Shown piece after piece: positions 16,501-22,907 of a DNA stretch of 64,000 bases; the stretch's first letter is position 1; each line of letters opens with the position of its first letter. This DNA is from Comamonadaceae bacterium. Its GTDB lineage: Bacteria > Pseudomonadota > Gammaproteobacteria > Burkholderiales > Burkholderiaceae_C. The position numbers were made by a program, and so were the translations under genes. Below the pieces are notes generated by a model, which made no database searches, was not told the DNA's origin, and saw nothing but the letters and a program-made list of their open reading frames with translations. The stretch is from assembly GCA_947448745.1 (NCBI GenBank), contig CANFOQ010000004.1:18420-82419 (forward strand), read 5' to 3'.

Positions 16501-17918
16501 CACTGTCGGCACCCGAAGTGTTTGGCGCAGGCGGCTTGACCGATGTGTTGCTGAAAAAAGCCCGCGACGAAACCAGCTTGGACATCAAACGCACCGACTT
16601 CAAACTCGACATGCTGAGCGCCCACTTTTTCATGAACTTCAAAGTGGTGGACGAACACGGCCGCCAGCTGGGGCAGGGCCGCAACCTCGGCGCCCTGAAA
16701 GCCGAACTCGGCGCCCAGGCCCGCGGTGCCTTCCAAGCCTTGGCTGGCCTGAAGGTGAAATCGCTGGCCGATGAGAAATTGGGGTCAGACCCCGATTTAG
16801 CTCAGCCGCAGAAGACGGGCTCTTCGAAATTGGGGTCGGATCCCGATTTTGCGAAGCAAAACTCGGGCTCTGACCCCAATTTCAATCAAGCATCTAAAGC
16901 AGGCGCTGACCCCAACTTAATCAAGTCGGCGAATGCGCAAAACTCAGGCAAGATTTCGGGGGCGGTCCAGAGGAATTTGGGGTCGGATCCCGATTTTGCG
17001 AAGCAAAACTCGGGCTCTGACCCCAATTTCAACCACTCGGCGAAAACCCGCCACACCACCTGGTCCTTCGGCGAACTCCCTGAGCTGATGGAAATCAGCA
17101 AAGGCGGCCAATCCCTCATCGGCTTCCCGGCCTTGGTGGACCTGGGCGACGCGGTCAGCATCGAGGTCTTTGACGAGCCCGAGCTCGCCGCCGCCAAGCA
17201 CCGCGCTGGCCTGCGCCGCTTGTTTGCGCTGCAAATCAAAGACGCCCTCAAGTACCTGGAAAAAAACATCCCCGACCTGCAAAAAATGACCGTGGCCTAC
17301 ATGCTGGTGGGCAAGACGCCCGAGGGCGCGGGCGGCGGCACCTCGGAAGAACTGAAGCAGCAGATTTTGGACGTGGCGCTGGAACGCGCGTTTTTGCTGG
17401 AGCCGCTGCCCAACAACGAGGCCAGCTTCAAGCGCCGCGTGGACGAGGGCAGAGGGCGCTTGACCCTGATTGCCAACGAAGTGGCACGGCTGGCTGGCGG
17501 CATTTTGTTGGAGTTTGGCGCGGCCGCCCGCAAGATCAAGGACACGAAAAACGCGCCCGACGCCACCGCCGACTGCGCCCAACAACTGCAGCGCCTGATG
17601 CCCAAACACTTCTTGGCCGCCACCTCGTGGCCGCAGTTGCAGCACTACGCCCGCTACCTGAAGGCCATCACCCTGCGGCTGGACAAATACCGCGCCGACC
17701 CCAGACGCGACGCCCAACGCCTGACCGAGCTGAAACCGCTGGAGCAAAAGTATTGGCGCCTGGTGGCCGAGCGCAAAGGCCAAACCGACGCGCGGATGCT
17801 GGAATTCCGTTGGTTATTGGAAGAACTGCGCGTGAGCTTTTTCGCGCAAGAACTGCGAACCCCGCAGCCGGTGAGTATCAAGAGGCTTGAAAAAGCTTGG
17901 GGGCAGTTGAATCATTGA
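13599..17918 (+). CDS. hrpA: ATP-dependent RNA helicase HrpA with in-frame palindromic inserts
   Basis: This DEAH-box helicase (1439 aa, about 140 longer than the E. coli protein) acts on RNA and translation complexes. Its motifs are Walker A GETGSGKTT (54-62), Ia H-T-Q-P-R-R (127-132), DEAH (197-200), S-A-T and QRAGRCGR (402-409), followed by the HA2/OB and DUF3418-type C-terminal regions. Extra sequence not expected in the family sits at about residues 81-119, 575-605 and 1060-1144. The first and third are built from copies of a 56-bp palindrome read as GSDPDFAKQNSGSDPNF. The GTG at 13599 is uncertain; GTG at 13614 would also work. The 3' end overlaps convergent vapC by 7 bases. The whole frame is open, so the inserts have not broken the gene. 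Confidence 0.93.
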   Translation: MGCEPVRPIVTQVPFVLNLKPELKIVFPENLPVSERREDIMAAMQAHQVIIVCGETGSGKTTQLPKMALALGRGSWANGPKPQMEKLGSDTDFAKQNSGSDPNFTARQSKGAAPDSGKSKRRQIIGHTQPRRIAATSVAKRIADELKTPLGEVVGYKVRFQDKLSRDASVKLMTDGILLAETQTDPLLLAYDTLIIDEAHERSLNIDFLLGYLRQILPRRPDLKIIVTSATIDAERFAQHFASAKGPAPVLMVSGRTFPVEMRYRPWEESREHDLGNAIADAVDELWTGSPRGDILVFLPGEREIRDAAEHLRGHLAHNAYTRHVEVLPLFARLSQAEQERVFETGGAPRIVLATNVAETSLTVPGIRYVVDAGMARVKRYSFRSKVEQLLVEPISQAAANQRAGRCGRVADGICIRLYDEKDFNCRPRFTEPEILRSSLAGVILRMMSLHLGDVADFPFLEAPRPKAISDGFQLLNELGAVTEDHSLTPIGHELSKLPLDPRVGRMILAAREQQSLHEVLIIASALSVQDVRDRPLQAQTQADQAHAKFKDDKSEFSGYLRLWDWLQASRGGEGAATTPEAGAGPLKKGNAAASTTVATHKLSNRQHDNLLRQNFINIRRWREWRDVHSQLLTVVKEQRWTINDQPASYEQLHLSMLSGLLGNIGWKQDEEDIYLGARGIKFHRHPGVHLRKKPGKWLVCAELVETTRLFGRGIANIEPTWLEQVGAHLLKKQLLDPHWEARHGDVVAFERATLYGLVVYSGRRVPFAKADPVLARQIFIREALVEAQWQTPLAFMAANKKLIAQVMELEHKSRRQDVLVDEAMIQAFYEQHLPEDVCSCKTLERWHRDESRRRSAAGDQTEPLLMTREALMRHEAVGITAQAFPKMVRLGGVDCAAQYLHAPGDSKDGLTVTVPLFVLNQVSDDRAEWLVPGMLKDKIQALLKSLPQRPRSRFVPLPESAARLAQALSAPEVFGAGGLTDVLLKKARDETSLDIKRTDFKLDMLSAHFFMNFKVVDEHGRQLGQGRNLGALKAELGAQARGAFQALAGLKVKSLADEKLGSDPDLAQPQKTGSSKLGSDPDFAKQNSGSDPNFNQASKAGADPNLIKSANAQNSGKISGAVQRNLGSDPDFAKQNSGSDPNFNHSAKTRHTTWSFGELPELMEISKGGQSLIGFPALVDLGDAVSIEVFDEPELAAAKHRAGLRRLFALQIKDALKYLEKNIPDLQKMTVAYMLVGKTPEGAGGGTSEELKQQILDVALERAFLLEPLPNNEASFKRRVDEGRGRLTLIANEVARLAGGILLEFGAAARKIKDTKNAPDATADCAQQLQRLMPKHFLAATSWPQLQHYARYLKAITLRLDKYRADPRRDAQRLTELKPLEQKYWRLVAERKGQTDARMLEFRWLLEELRVSFFAQELRTPQPVSIKRLEKAWGQLNH
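13854..13909. repeat. 56-bp palindromic element, copy A (inside hrpA)
   Basis: The outer arms AAATTGGGGTCAGA (13854-13867) and TCTGACCCCAATTT (13896-13909) are perfect complements. Inner arms TTTTGC (13874-13879) and GCAAAA (13883-13888) close on a GAA loop, with CCGA/TCGG pairing between them apart from one bulged base. In the hrpA frame it encodes K-L-G-S-D-T-D-F-A-K-Q-N-S-G-S-D-P-N-F (residues 86-104), between Walker A and motif Ia. Confidence 0.93.
16776..16826. repeat. Palindromic element, copy B (half decayed, inside hrpA)
   Basis: The left arm is intact and identical to the family consensus (AAATTGGGGTCAGACCCCGA), but the right half has diverged (A-C-G-G-G-C-T-C-T-T-C-G remains). It abuts copy C directly. 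It is read as K-L-G-S-D-P-D-L-A-Q-P-Q-K-T-G-S-S. Confidence 0.8.
16827..16882. repeat. 56-bp palindromic element, copy C (inside hrpA)
   Basis: The left arm AAATTGGGGTCGGA (16827-16840) and right arm TCTGACCCCAATTT (16869-16882) differ from perfect pairing at one position. The inner TTTTGC-GAA-GCAAAA hairpin is identical to copies A and E. Flanking g16826 and c16883 extend the pairing. It is read as K-L-G-S-D-P-D-F-A-K-Q-N-S-G-S-D-P-N-F. Confidence 0.92.
16896..16958. repeat. Degenerate remnant of the palindromic element (inside hrpA)
   Basis: GCTGACCCCAACTT at 16905-16918 resembles the right arm, and GCAAAACTCAGGC within 16936-16950 resembles the inner right arm (GCAAAACTCGGGC). Both have substitutions and the order is broken. 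The stretch is read as A-D-P-N-L and A-Q-N-S-G-K. It suggests an older, decayed insertion between two fresh copies. Confidence 0.55.
16974..17029. repeat. 56-bp palindromic element, copy E (inside hrpA)
   Basis: The left arm AATTTGGGGTCGGA differs from copy C by one base. The rest, from GGGGTCGGATCC through the right arm TCTGACCCCAATTT, is identical to copy C over more than 50 bases. It is read in frame as N-L-G-S-D-P-D-F-A-K-Q-N-S-G-S-D-P-N-F. Confidence 0.92.
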
Positions 17919-18337
17919 GGCAAAACCCAAGGGTTGATGACTGTCAGGCCTGCTGCCTCAAAGGGGCCAGTGTCACGTGTAGCGACCATCAAGCCATGTT
18001 GAATCGCGGTTGCCGCAATATAGCCATCTGCTGCTGCAATCGCTTTGCCTTGTGTCGTTGCTAAGGCTCGCAGCGCTGCATAAGCTTCGGTCGTTGCTTC
18101 ATCAAAGTCCAAGATTCGACCCGCAAACAAGGGCAAGATGCGTTGCTCTAGGCTGGTGTGCAGGGTGTCTTTTCGCTTTCCTGCTGGCATGCATGCAACA
18201 CCAAAACGCAACTCAGCCAAACTGATCGTGGACAAATACAGTGTTTCGACCATCTGAGCGTCCAGCCAAGCTAAAACCTTCGCATCGCCTGCAAGCTTGA
18301 TAGGCTCAGAGATGACGTTGGTGTCAAGCAGAATCAT
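17912..18337 (-). CDS. vapC: PIN-domain toxin, VapC/FitB family
   Basis: This small ribonuclease toxin (141 aa) has the four acidic PIN residues in place: D5 (M-I-L-L-D-T-N), E42 (S-L-A-E-L-R), D104 (A-A-A-D-G-Y-I-A-A-T-A) and D122 (A-T-R-D-T-G-P-F). Family members cleave tRNA or other RNA until neutralised by the cognate antitoxin. Its start overlaps the antitoxin stop by four bases, the usual antitoxin-first coupling. The 3' end overlaps hrpA convergently by 7 bases. The S-E-P motif after residue 9 and the length favour the FitB-like subgroup. Confidence 0.92.
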   Translation of the reverse strand: MILLDTNVISEPIKLAGDAKVLAWLDAQMVETLYLSTISLAELRFGVACMPAGKRKDTLHTSLEQRILPLFAGRILDFDEATTEAYAALRALATTQGKAIAAADGYIAATAIQHGLMVATRDTGPFEAAGLTVINPWVLPQ

Positions 18338-18573
18338 TCGAAGCTGAGCGGTTCTGTGGGCGTTTTGTCGCGTTCAATCATCAGATCTACGCCTCCAGCC
18401 AGCTGCCCGATTTCGGCCAGCAAAGAACCCAGTTTGACGCGGTCGTCTGGCCGGGCAGCGCTTTCAAGAATCGCGCGTACTTCGGCCTCGGTACTCCTTC
18501 CGGCCATCGCGGCCCGAACCCGCAATGCACGATGTGTTTCTTCAGGAATGTTGCGGACGGTGATGGACGACAT
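18334..18573 (-). CDS. FitA/VapB-like ribbon-helix-helix antitoxin
   Basis: This antitoxin (79 aa) pairs with the adjacent PIN toxin. The N terminus M-S-S-I-T-V-R-N-I-P-E-E-T-H-R-A-L-R-V-R-A-A is a ribbon-helix-helix DNA-binding domain of the FitA type. G-R-S-T-E-A-E-V-R-A-I-L follows, with a C-terminal toxin-wrapping tail. The ATG at 18573 was chosen because GGAG precedes it; an upstream in-frame TTG adds only four residues. It probably autorepresses through the inverted repeat at 18600-18627. Confidence 0.9.
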   Translation of the reverse strand: MSSITVRNIPEETHRALRVRAAMAGRSTEAEVRAILESAARPDDRVKLGSLLAEIGQLAGGVDLMIERDKTPTEPLSFE

Positions 18574-18599
18574 GGGGATCTCCAAGAAATTGATCTCAA

Positions 18600-18627
18600 T
18601 GATTGCATATTACGTTAAATGCAATCA
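18600..18627. promoter_or_regulatory. Inverted-repeat operator of the vapC module
   Basis: TGATTGCAT (18600-18608) and ATGCAATCA (18619-18627) are a perfect 9-base inverted repeat with a 10-base spacer, centred 40 bases upstream of the antitoxin ATG. Size and position suit a FitA-type autorepressor. Binding is inferred. Confidence 0.65.
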
Positions 18628-18671
18628 CTCATGTCATGATTGGCTAAATAAAAATTTAAAAATTGATATTG

Positions 18672-18688
18672 ATAAACAATTTGTTTAT
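18672..18688. promoter_or_regulatory. Palindromic operator of higBA
   Basis: ATAAACAA-T-TTGTTTAT is a perfect 8-base palindrome with one central base, ending 9 bases before the higB ATG in an AT-rich stretch. It is placed to overlap the promoter or initiation region and is likely bound by HigA (inference). Confidence 0.65.
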
Positions 18689-18697
18689 GATGGATGA

Positions 18698-18979
18698 ATG
18701 ATTGAAAGCTTCGCCAGCGATGAGACAGAAAGCTTGTTTGCTACGGGCAAGTCGCGTCGCTTGCCGCCAGAAATTCTCAAGCGGGCATTGATGCGGTTGA
18801 CGCAACTTCACGCAGCGGCTGAGATTGAGGATTTGCGTTTGCCGCCTTCTAATCGCTTGGAAGCGCTGGTCGGTGACTTGGCTGGGAAGTGGAGCATTCG
18901 CGTCAATGACCGCTGGCGTTTGTGTTTCCGGTTTGAAGGCGGGCATGCCCATGAGGTCGACATTGTGGATTACCACTGA
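18698..18979 (+). CDS. higB: HigB toxin (RelE/ParE superfamily)
   Basis: This toxin (93 aa) of the HigB group cleaves mRNA on the ribosome in characterised members. Signatures are the opening M-I-E-S-F, the L-F-A-T-G-K-S-R-R-L-P-P-E segment, W-S-I-R-V-N-D-R-W-R-L-C-F-R-F near residues 66-80, and the C-terminal H-E-V-D-I-V-D-Y-H. Toxin-first gene order with the antitoxin 12 bases downstream is the typical hig arrangement. A palindrome lies directly upstream. It is the second toxin-antitoxin pair here, divergent from the vapC module. Confidence 0.93.
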   Translation: MIESFASDETESLFATGKSRRLPPEILKRALMRLTQLHAAAEIEDLRLPPSNRLEALVGDLAGKWSIRVNDRWRLCFRFEGGHAHEVDIVDYH

Positions 18980-18991
18980 GGAGTATTGAAG

Positions 18992-19300
18992 ATGAGTACC
19001 ACTAAAAAAACCAATGGCCTGCCGGCTATTCACCCCGGCGAATTTCTTCGTGAAACGCTGGATGAACTGTCCATGACCCAAGCCGCTTTTGCGGACGCCA
19101 TTGGCATCTCCGCCATGCGCGTGTCTCATGTGCTCAAAGGTGATCGACCCGTGACTGCTGAATTGGCTTTGCGACTTGGTCGCGCCTTGGGTCAAACCCC
19201 GCAATATTGGTTAAACCTGCAAGCCACTTATGACTTGAAACTGGCACAAATCGAAATAAAAGATGATTTAAATCAGGTGAGGTTGTTGGCGGGTTCGTAA
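18992..19300 (+). CDS. higA: HigA antitoxin (XRE-type HTH)
   Basis: This antitoxin and autorepressor (102 aa) carries the HigA signature I-H-P-G-E-F-L-R-E-T-L-D-E-L-S-M-T-Q near residues 14-31. The helix-turn-helix (A-A-F-A-D-A-I-G-I-S-A-M-R-V-S-H-V-L-K-G) and L-A-L-R-L-G-R-A-L-G-Q-T-P-Q-Y-W-L-N-L-Q follow. GGAG at 18980-18983 precedes the ATG at 18992. A TTG six bases upstream is also open, but the ATG fits the binding site better. Confidence 0.93.
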   Translation: MSTTKKTNGLPAIHPGEFLRETLDELSMTQAAFADAIGISAMRVSHVLKGDRPVTAELALRLGRALGQTPQYWLNLQATYDLKLAQIEIKDDLNQVRLLAGS

Positions 19301-19319
19301 ATGAGTCTTTAGACGGAAC

Positions 19320-20240
19320 TCAATGCGCCACCGACGCCGCAATCCTCTCGGCGTTCAACTCGGGGTTCAACAACTGCGCAAACTCATACACAAACTGGCG
19401 CAAATACGCGTGGCGTTTGAAGGCAATACGCGCCAAGTTGTGGCCAAACAAATGGCCGGCAGGGCGCACCACCAGGTCGGTGTCGGTGATGTCACGCACC
19501 GCCATCTCGGCCACGATGCCCACACCCAAACCCAGTCGCACATAGGTTTTGATCACGTCCGAGTCAATCGCTTCCAAGGCAATGCGCGGCGACAGGTGCA
19601 GCGCTGCAAAAGCTTTGTCAATGCGGGTGCGGCCGGTGAACGAGGGGTGGTAGGTGATGATGGGCTCGTTCGCCAAGTCGCTCAGTTGCAGGTCCGGCAC
19701 GTTCACCAACGGGTGGTCGGCGGGCAGCACCAGCACGTGTTGCCATTCGTAGCAGGGCAGGGTGATCAACTCGGGGTAGTCCGACAGGCTCTCGGTGGCA
19801 ATGCCAATTTCAGCGGTTTCATCCAACACCATGCGGGCCACTTGGTCGGGTGCACCTTGGTGCAGGCTGATGTTCACATTCGGGTAGGCGCTGCGCAGTT
19901 GTGCCACGGGCAGGGGCAGCACATAGCGGGCTTGGGTGTGGGTGGTGGCAATCGACAAGGTGCCCGAGTCTTGGGCGCTGTACTGCTCGCCAATGCGCTT
20001 CAAGTTGCTCACCTCGCGCAAGATGATGTCAATGCTTTTGAGGACATGCTCGCCGGGCTCGGTAACCCGCTTCAAGCGCTTGCCGTGGCGGCCAAAAATC
20101 TCAATGCCCAACTCGCCTTCCAACTCCAGAATGGCTTTGGACACGCCGGGCTGTGAGGTGTGCAGCACTTTGGCCACTTCGGTCAGGTTGAGGTTGCGGC
20201 GGACCGCCTCTTGGACAAAGCGAAATTGGTGCAGGTTCAT
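19320..20240 (-). CDS. cysB: LysR-type sulfur regulator CysB
   Basis: This transcriptional regulator (306 aa) of sulfate assimilation has an N-terminal winged HTH (M-N-L-H-Q-F-R-F-V-Q-E-A-V; H-T-S-Q-P-G-V-S-K at 27-35). The effector domain contains T100, T102 and Q103 in T-T-H-T-Q-A-R-Y, the residues that bind the sulfate or inducer ligand in CysB. Family length is about 324, so it is slightly short at the C terminus. In the family it activates cys genes when N-acetylserine is present. Likely targets here are the cysT, sbp and exporter-cysI units. An inverted repeat with the GCATAA motif lies directly upstream and suggests autoregulation. The close paralogue Cbl is an alternative. Confidence 0.9.
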   Translation of the reverse strand: MNLHQFRFVQEAVRRNLNLTEVAKVLHTSQPGVSKAILELEGELGIEIFGRHGKRLKRVTEPGEHVLKSIDIILREVSNLKRIGEQYSAQDSGTLSIATTHTQARYVLPLPVAQLRSAYPNVNISLHQGAPDQVARMVLDETAEIGIATESLSDYPELITLPCYEWQHVLVLPADHPLVNVPDLQLSDLANEPIITYHPSFTGRTRIDKAFAALHLSPRIALEAIDSDVIKTYVRLGLGVGIVAEMAVRDITDTDLVVRPAGHLFGHNLARIAFKRHAYLRQFVYEFAQLLNPELNAERIAASVAH

Positions 20241-20249
20241 GGCATTAAT

Positions 20250-20275
20250 GGCATAAGAAAGGCGTTCATTATGCC
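20250..20275. promoter_or_regulatory. Inverted repeat upstream of cysB, candidate autoregulatory site
   Basis: GGCATAA (20250-20256) and TTATGCC (20269-20275) form a perfect inverted repeat with a 12-base spacer, 9 bases upstream of the cysB ATG. The left half continues as GCATAAG, the same heptamer seen upstream of cysT and sbp. A LysR autorepression site is inferred. Confidence 0.6.
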
Positions 20276-20300
20276 TTTTGCCAGGGGTAAGGCCGCCCGC

Positions 20301-20666
20301 CTAGCTGGGTTTGGCGATGGCGATCTGGGCCAGCAGGTTCAATAAATCCGGGTGTTCACCCACCGCAGGCAGGGGTTCCAAGGACACATCGGGGTGGGCA
20401 TCGCGCAAGGCTTGCAGCATCACCGGCAGGTCTTCGCGCACATGCTTGCCCACGCCCAAAAACATGGGCACCACCCGCACCTGGGTGCAGCCTTGGCGCA
20501 CCAAGTCGGCCACGGCGTCGCTCAATGAGGGGGTGCTCAGCTCCAAATAGGCGCAGGCCACGGCCACATCCGGCTGCAAGGCGGCCACACGCTCGGCCAC
20601 GGCTTGCATGGGGCGGTGCCACAAGGGGTCCCGGGAACCGTGGGCGAACAACACAATGGCTTGCAT
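20301..20666 (-). CDS. cbiX: CbiX/SirB-type sirohydrochlorin chelatase-like protein
   Basis: This short CbiX protein (121 aa) opens A-I-V-L-F-A-H-G-S-R-D-P-L-W with the metal-binding histidine H9. It continues with A-Y-L-E-L-S-T-P-S-L-S-D-A and V-V-P-M-F-L-G-V-G-K-H-V-R-E-D, the second histidine. Single-domain homologues insert cobalt or iron into sirohydrochlorin. Next to cysB in a sulfur-rich region, ferrochelation to make siroheme for CysI is plausible but inferred. The start is one base after the lptG stop, so it is probably cotranscribed with lptFG. Confidence 0.88.
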   Translation of the reverse strand: MQAIVLFAHGSRDPLWHRPMQAVAERVAALQPDVAVACAYLELSTPSLSDAVADLVRQGCTQVRVVPMFLGVGKHVREDLPVMLQALRDAHPDVSLEPLPAVGEHPDLLNLLAQIAIAKPS

Positions 20667-20667
20667 G

Positions 20668-21780
20668 TCAGTGCCTCAGCACCAGCCAGCCAAAGGCCAG
20701 CAAGGATGCGCTCATGTAAATCAGGCCAGGTGTGGCGGCGGCCAACCAGGGCGACCAGGCGTTCAGGTTGCCAATGAAGCCGAACAGGTTGTTGAACAAA
20801 ATAAAGCTGATGCCAATGATGACGCCCATGAACACCATGCTATTCATGTTGGTGTTACGCAGGTGCAAATAGGCAAACGGCAACGACAGCACCACCATCA
20901 CCAAGCAGCTCAGCGGGTAGAACACCTTTTTCCAAAAATCAATTTCATAGCGCTGAGAGGCTTGGCCGTTTTTGTTCAAGTGCTGGATGTAGTTGAACAA
21001 GTCGAGGGTGGCCATGCGCTCGGGCTTGAGCAAGGCCACCGACACCATTTCTTCACTCAGGTTGTTTGGCCAACGCAGGCTGTCCACCAGGCCGCGCTGG
21101 ATGTTTTGGTTGGAGGCGTCCAGCGGCTTGAACTGGTCGGTGCGCACCGAGCGCAACAACCACGCGCTGCCGTCCGCTGAAAACGAACCTTGTGCGGCCA
21201 TCATCATGCCTGACAAGCGACCCAAAGCATCGAACTGAAACACCCGCACACCGGCCAGTTGACCGTCGTTGCTCATGGCGGCCACATTCACCACCATGGA
21301 TTGAGCGCCTTGCGTTTCTTTCAACCAAGCACCAGAGGCACCGTGGCTGATGGCCACCCCCAAGTACTTGGCTTTGAGCAACTGGCCTTGCCGACTGGCT
21401 GCTGGGGACAGGTAGTCGCCCACGACAAAGGTGAACGCCACAAACACCAAGCCCAACTCCAGCAACAAGCGCAGCGCCTTGAAGGGTCCCAAGCCACTGG
21501 TGCGCAAGATGGTGAATTCCGAGCTTTGCGCCAAACGCGCCATGACAAAGATGGTGCCAATCAGCACGGTGATGGGCATCAACTCGTAGACATGGTTGGG
21601 CACTTGCAGCACCACATACATCATGGCGTGGCGCATGGCGTAGGCGTTGTCGGGGCCTTGGCCGATGCGCTTGAGTTCATCCACCAAGTCGAAGAAGAAA
21701 AACAGACCGACAAAGCCCAAGGTGGCAAAGCCCACCTTGCTGAGCACATCCAAATAAATCATGCGGCGCAAGGTTTTCAT
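20668..21780 (-). CDS. lptG: LPS export permease LptG
   Basis: This inner-membrane permease (370 aa) pairs with LptF and the LptB ATPase to extract lipopolysaccharide and drive it across the periplasmic bridge. There are three N-terminal helices, a periplasmic beta-jellyroll region (about residues 130-270) and three C-terminal helices. M-K-T-L-R-R-M-I-Y-L-D-V opens the protein. The open frame extends to 22089 inside lptF, but the ATG at 21780 overlaps the lptF stop by four bases and gives normal length. Confidence 0.94.
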   Translation of the reverse strand: MKTLRRMIYLDVLSKVGFATLGFVGLFFFFDLVDELKRIGQGPDNAYAMRHAMMYVVLQVPNHVYELMPITVLIGTIFVMARLAQSSEFTILRTSGLGPFKALRLLLELGLVFVAFTFVVGDYLSPAASRQGQLLKAKYLGVAISHGASGAWLKETQGAQSMVVNVAAMSNDGQLAGVRVFQFDALGRLSGMMMAAQGSFSADGSAWLLRSVRTDQFKPLDASNQNIQRGLVDSLRWPNNLSEEMVSVALLKPERMATLDLFNYIQHLNKNGQASQRYEIDFWKKVFYPLSCLVMVVLSLPFAYLHLRNTNMNSMVFMGVIIGISFILFNNLFGFIGNLNAWSPWLAAATPGLIYMSASLLAFGWLVLRH

Positions 21781-22883
21781 GCGGCTTGCCCCTGCAACGT
21801 GGGCACACGCCGCTTGGTTTTGAACACCAGGCCTTGCTGTGAGCGCCAAATCAATATCAACAAGGCCAACATCAACACCGGCAGGTGCAAGGACAGCAGC
21901 ATCTCGCTCATGCTGAGCTTGCCTACCACCACCCAGTTGCGGCTGGTGTTGACGAAGTTGTAGTAGGTGAAAAAGCTGATCAAGGTCATGATCAAAGAGC
22001 CCGAGCGGCCGCTGCGCGGGTTGATGAAGGGAATGCCGATGGCCAGCAGCAGCAAATTGAACGCTGCCACGATCATGCCAATGCGCCAAGTCAATTCACC
22101 TTGGTGCACCGGTGTCGGGTTGGCCAGCAGTGCTTGCGGTTGTTTGGCTTGCGCATCTTCCAAGCTGGTTTGAATCGGCTTGGTGTCCACCATCGAGCTG
22201 TAGCTCTCAAACTCAATCACCTTGAATTCGTTTTTCTCGGGGTTGATTTCAATGCGCTGGCCGTTGTTGAGCACCAGGTAGCGGTTGCCCAAGCGTGTTT
22301 CCACAAAACCAGTTTGCGAACTGACAATGGTTTGCACGTTGTTTTCATTGGCCACGATGAACACCCGGTTGCCTTGGCCTTGCGCGGTGCTTGATTTGTC
22401 AATGAAAAACACCCGCTTGCCGTCGGCCGACTCTTGGAACATGCCCGGTTGAATGCGCTCCAAGTCACCGCGCTTCTCAAATTTTTCGCGCACCTCGTTG
22501 ATTTGTTGGTTGGCCCACGGCCAAGCGAACAAGGACAGCACCGCAATGGCCAGCAGCCAGGGCAGGGCGAACATCAGGGCCGGGCGCACCAAGGCCAGGG
22601 TGCTTTGGCCACTGGCTTGCCAAATCACCATCTCACTGTCGGCGTACATCCGCGACAAGGTGGACACCGTGGCGATGTAAAGGCTGAGCGTGAGCAAGGA
22701 ATGCAAGTTGCTGAGCATGGTGTAGCCCAAGACCAAACCCACATCCTGCGGGCTGATGCGACCAAACGAAGCGTCACCAAAGGTGCGGATCAACCAGACC
22801 GTCAACACGATGGTCGTCAAGACCACCAGGGTTGCCCAGAAATAGCGGGACAACTCGTTGCGGATGGAGGAATGGAATAACAT
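21777..22883 (-). CDS. lptF: LPS export permease LptF
   Basis: This 368-residue partner of LptG has the same YjgP/YjgQ architecture. N-terminal helices start at M-L-F-H-S-S-I-R-N-E-L-S-R-Y-F-W, a periplasmic jellyroll spans about residues 130-260, and C-terminal helices contain I-G-I-P-F-I-N-P-R-S-G-R-S-G. The frame is open to 23033, but the start at 22883 matches the family and lies 24 bases from the divergent pepA ATG. LptF and LptG are coupled by an ATGA overlap. Confidence 0.94.
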   Translation of the reverse strand: MLFHSSIRNELSRYFWATLVVLTTIVLTVWLIRTFGDASFGRISPQDVGLVLGYTMLSNLHSLLTLSLYIATVSTLSRMYADSEMVIWQASGQSTLALVRPALMFALPWLLAIAVLSLFAWPWANQQINEVREKFEKRGDLERIQPGMFQESADGKRVFFIDKSSTAQGQGNRVFIVANENNVQTIVSSQTGFVETRLGNRYLVLNNGQRIEINPEKNEFKVIEFESYSSMVDTKPIQTSLEDAQAKQPQALLANPTPVHQGELTWRIGMIVAAFNLLLLAIGIPFINPRSGRSGSLIMTLISFFTYYNFVNTSRNWVVVGKLSMSEMLLSLHLPVLMLALLILIWRSQQGLVFKTKRRVPTLQGQAA

Positions 22884-22907
22884 ACAAAGCAATTGAAAAG
22901 GCTGATT

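Noticed and set aside
14466..16736. 756-codon open frame on the minus strand opposite hrpA
   Set aside because: It lies antisense to clear helicase motifs, is rich in H, Q, A and G as expected for the mirror frame of a GC-rich gene, and has no recognisable domain.
16896..16958. Treating the hrpA inserts as a sequencing frameshift artefact
   Set aside because: The frame stays open and all copies are read in the same frame with the same peptide, which random errors would not give. Long reads could still refine copy number.
13854..17029. CRISPR array as an explanation of the hrpA repeats
   Set aside because: Copies are not evenly spaced, spacers are absent between B and C, two sites are 3 kb apart, and the repeats are translated inside an intact gene. 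No cas genes are present.
19323..20156. 277-codon plus-strand frame over cysB
   Set aside because: It is antisense to the CysB HTH and effector domains, with composition typical of a shadow frame.
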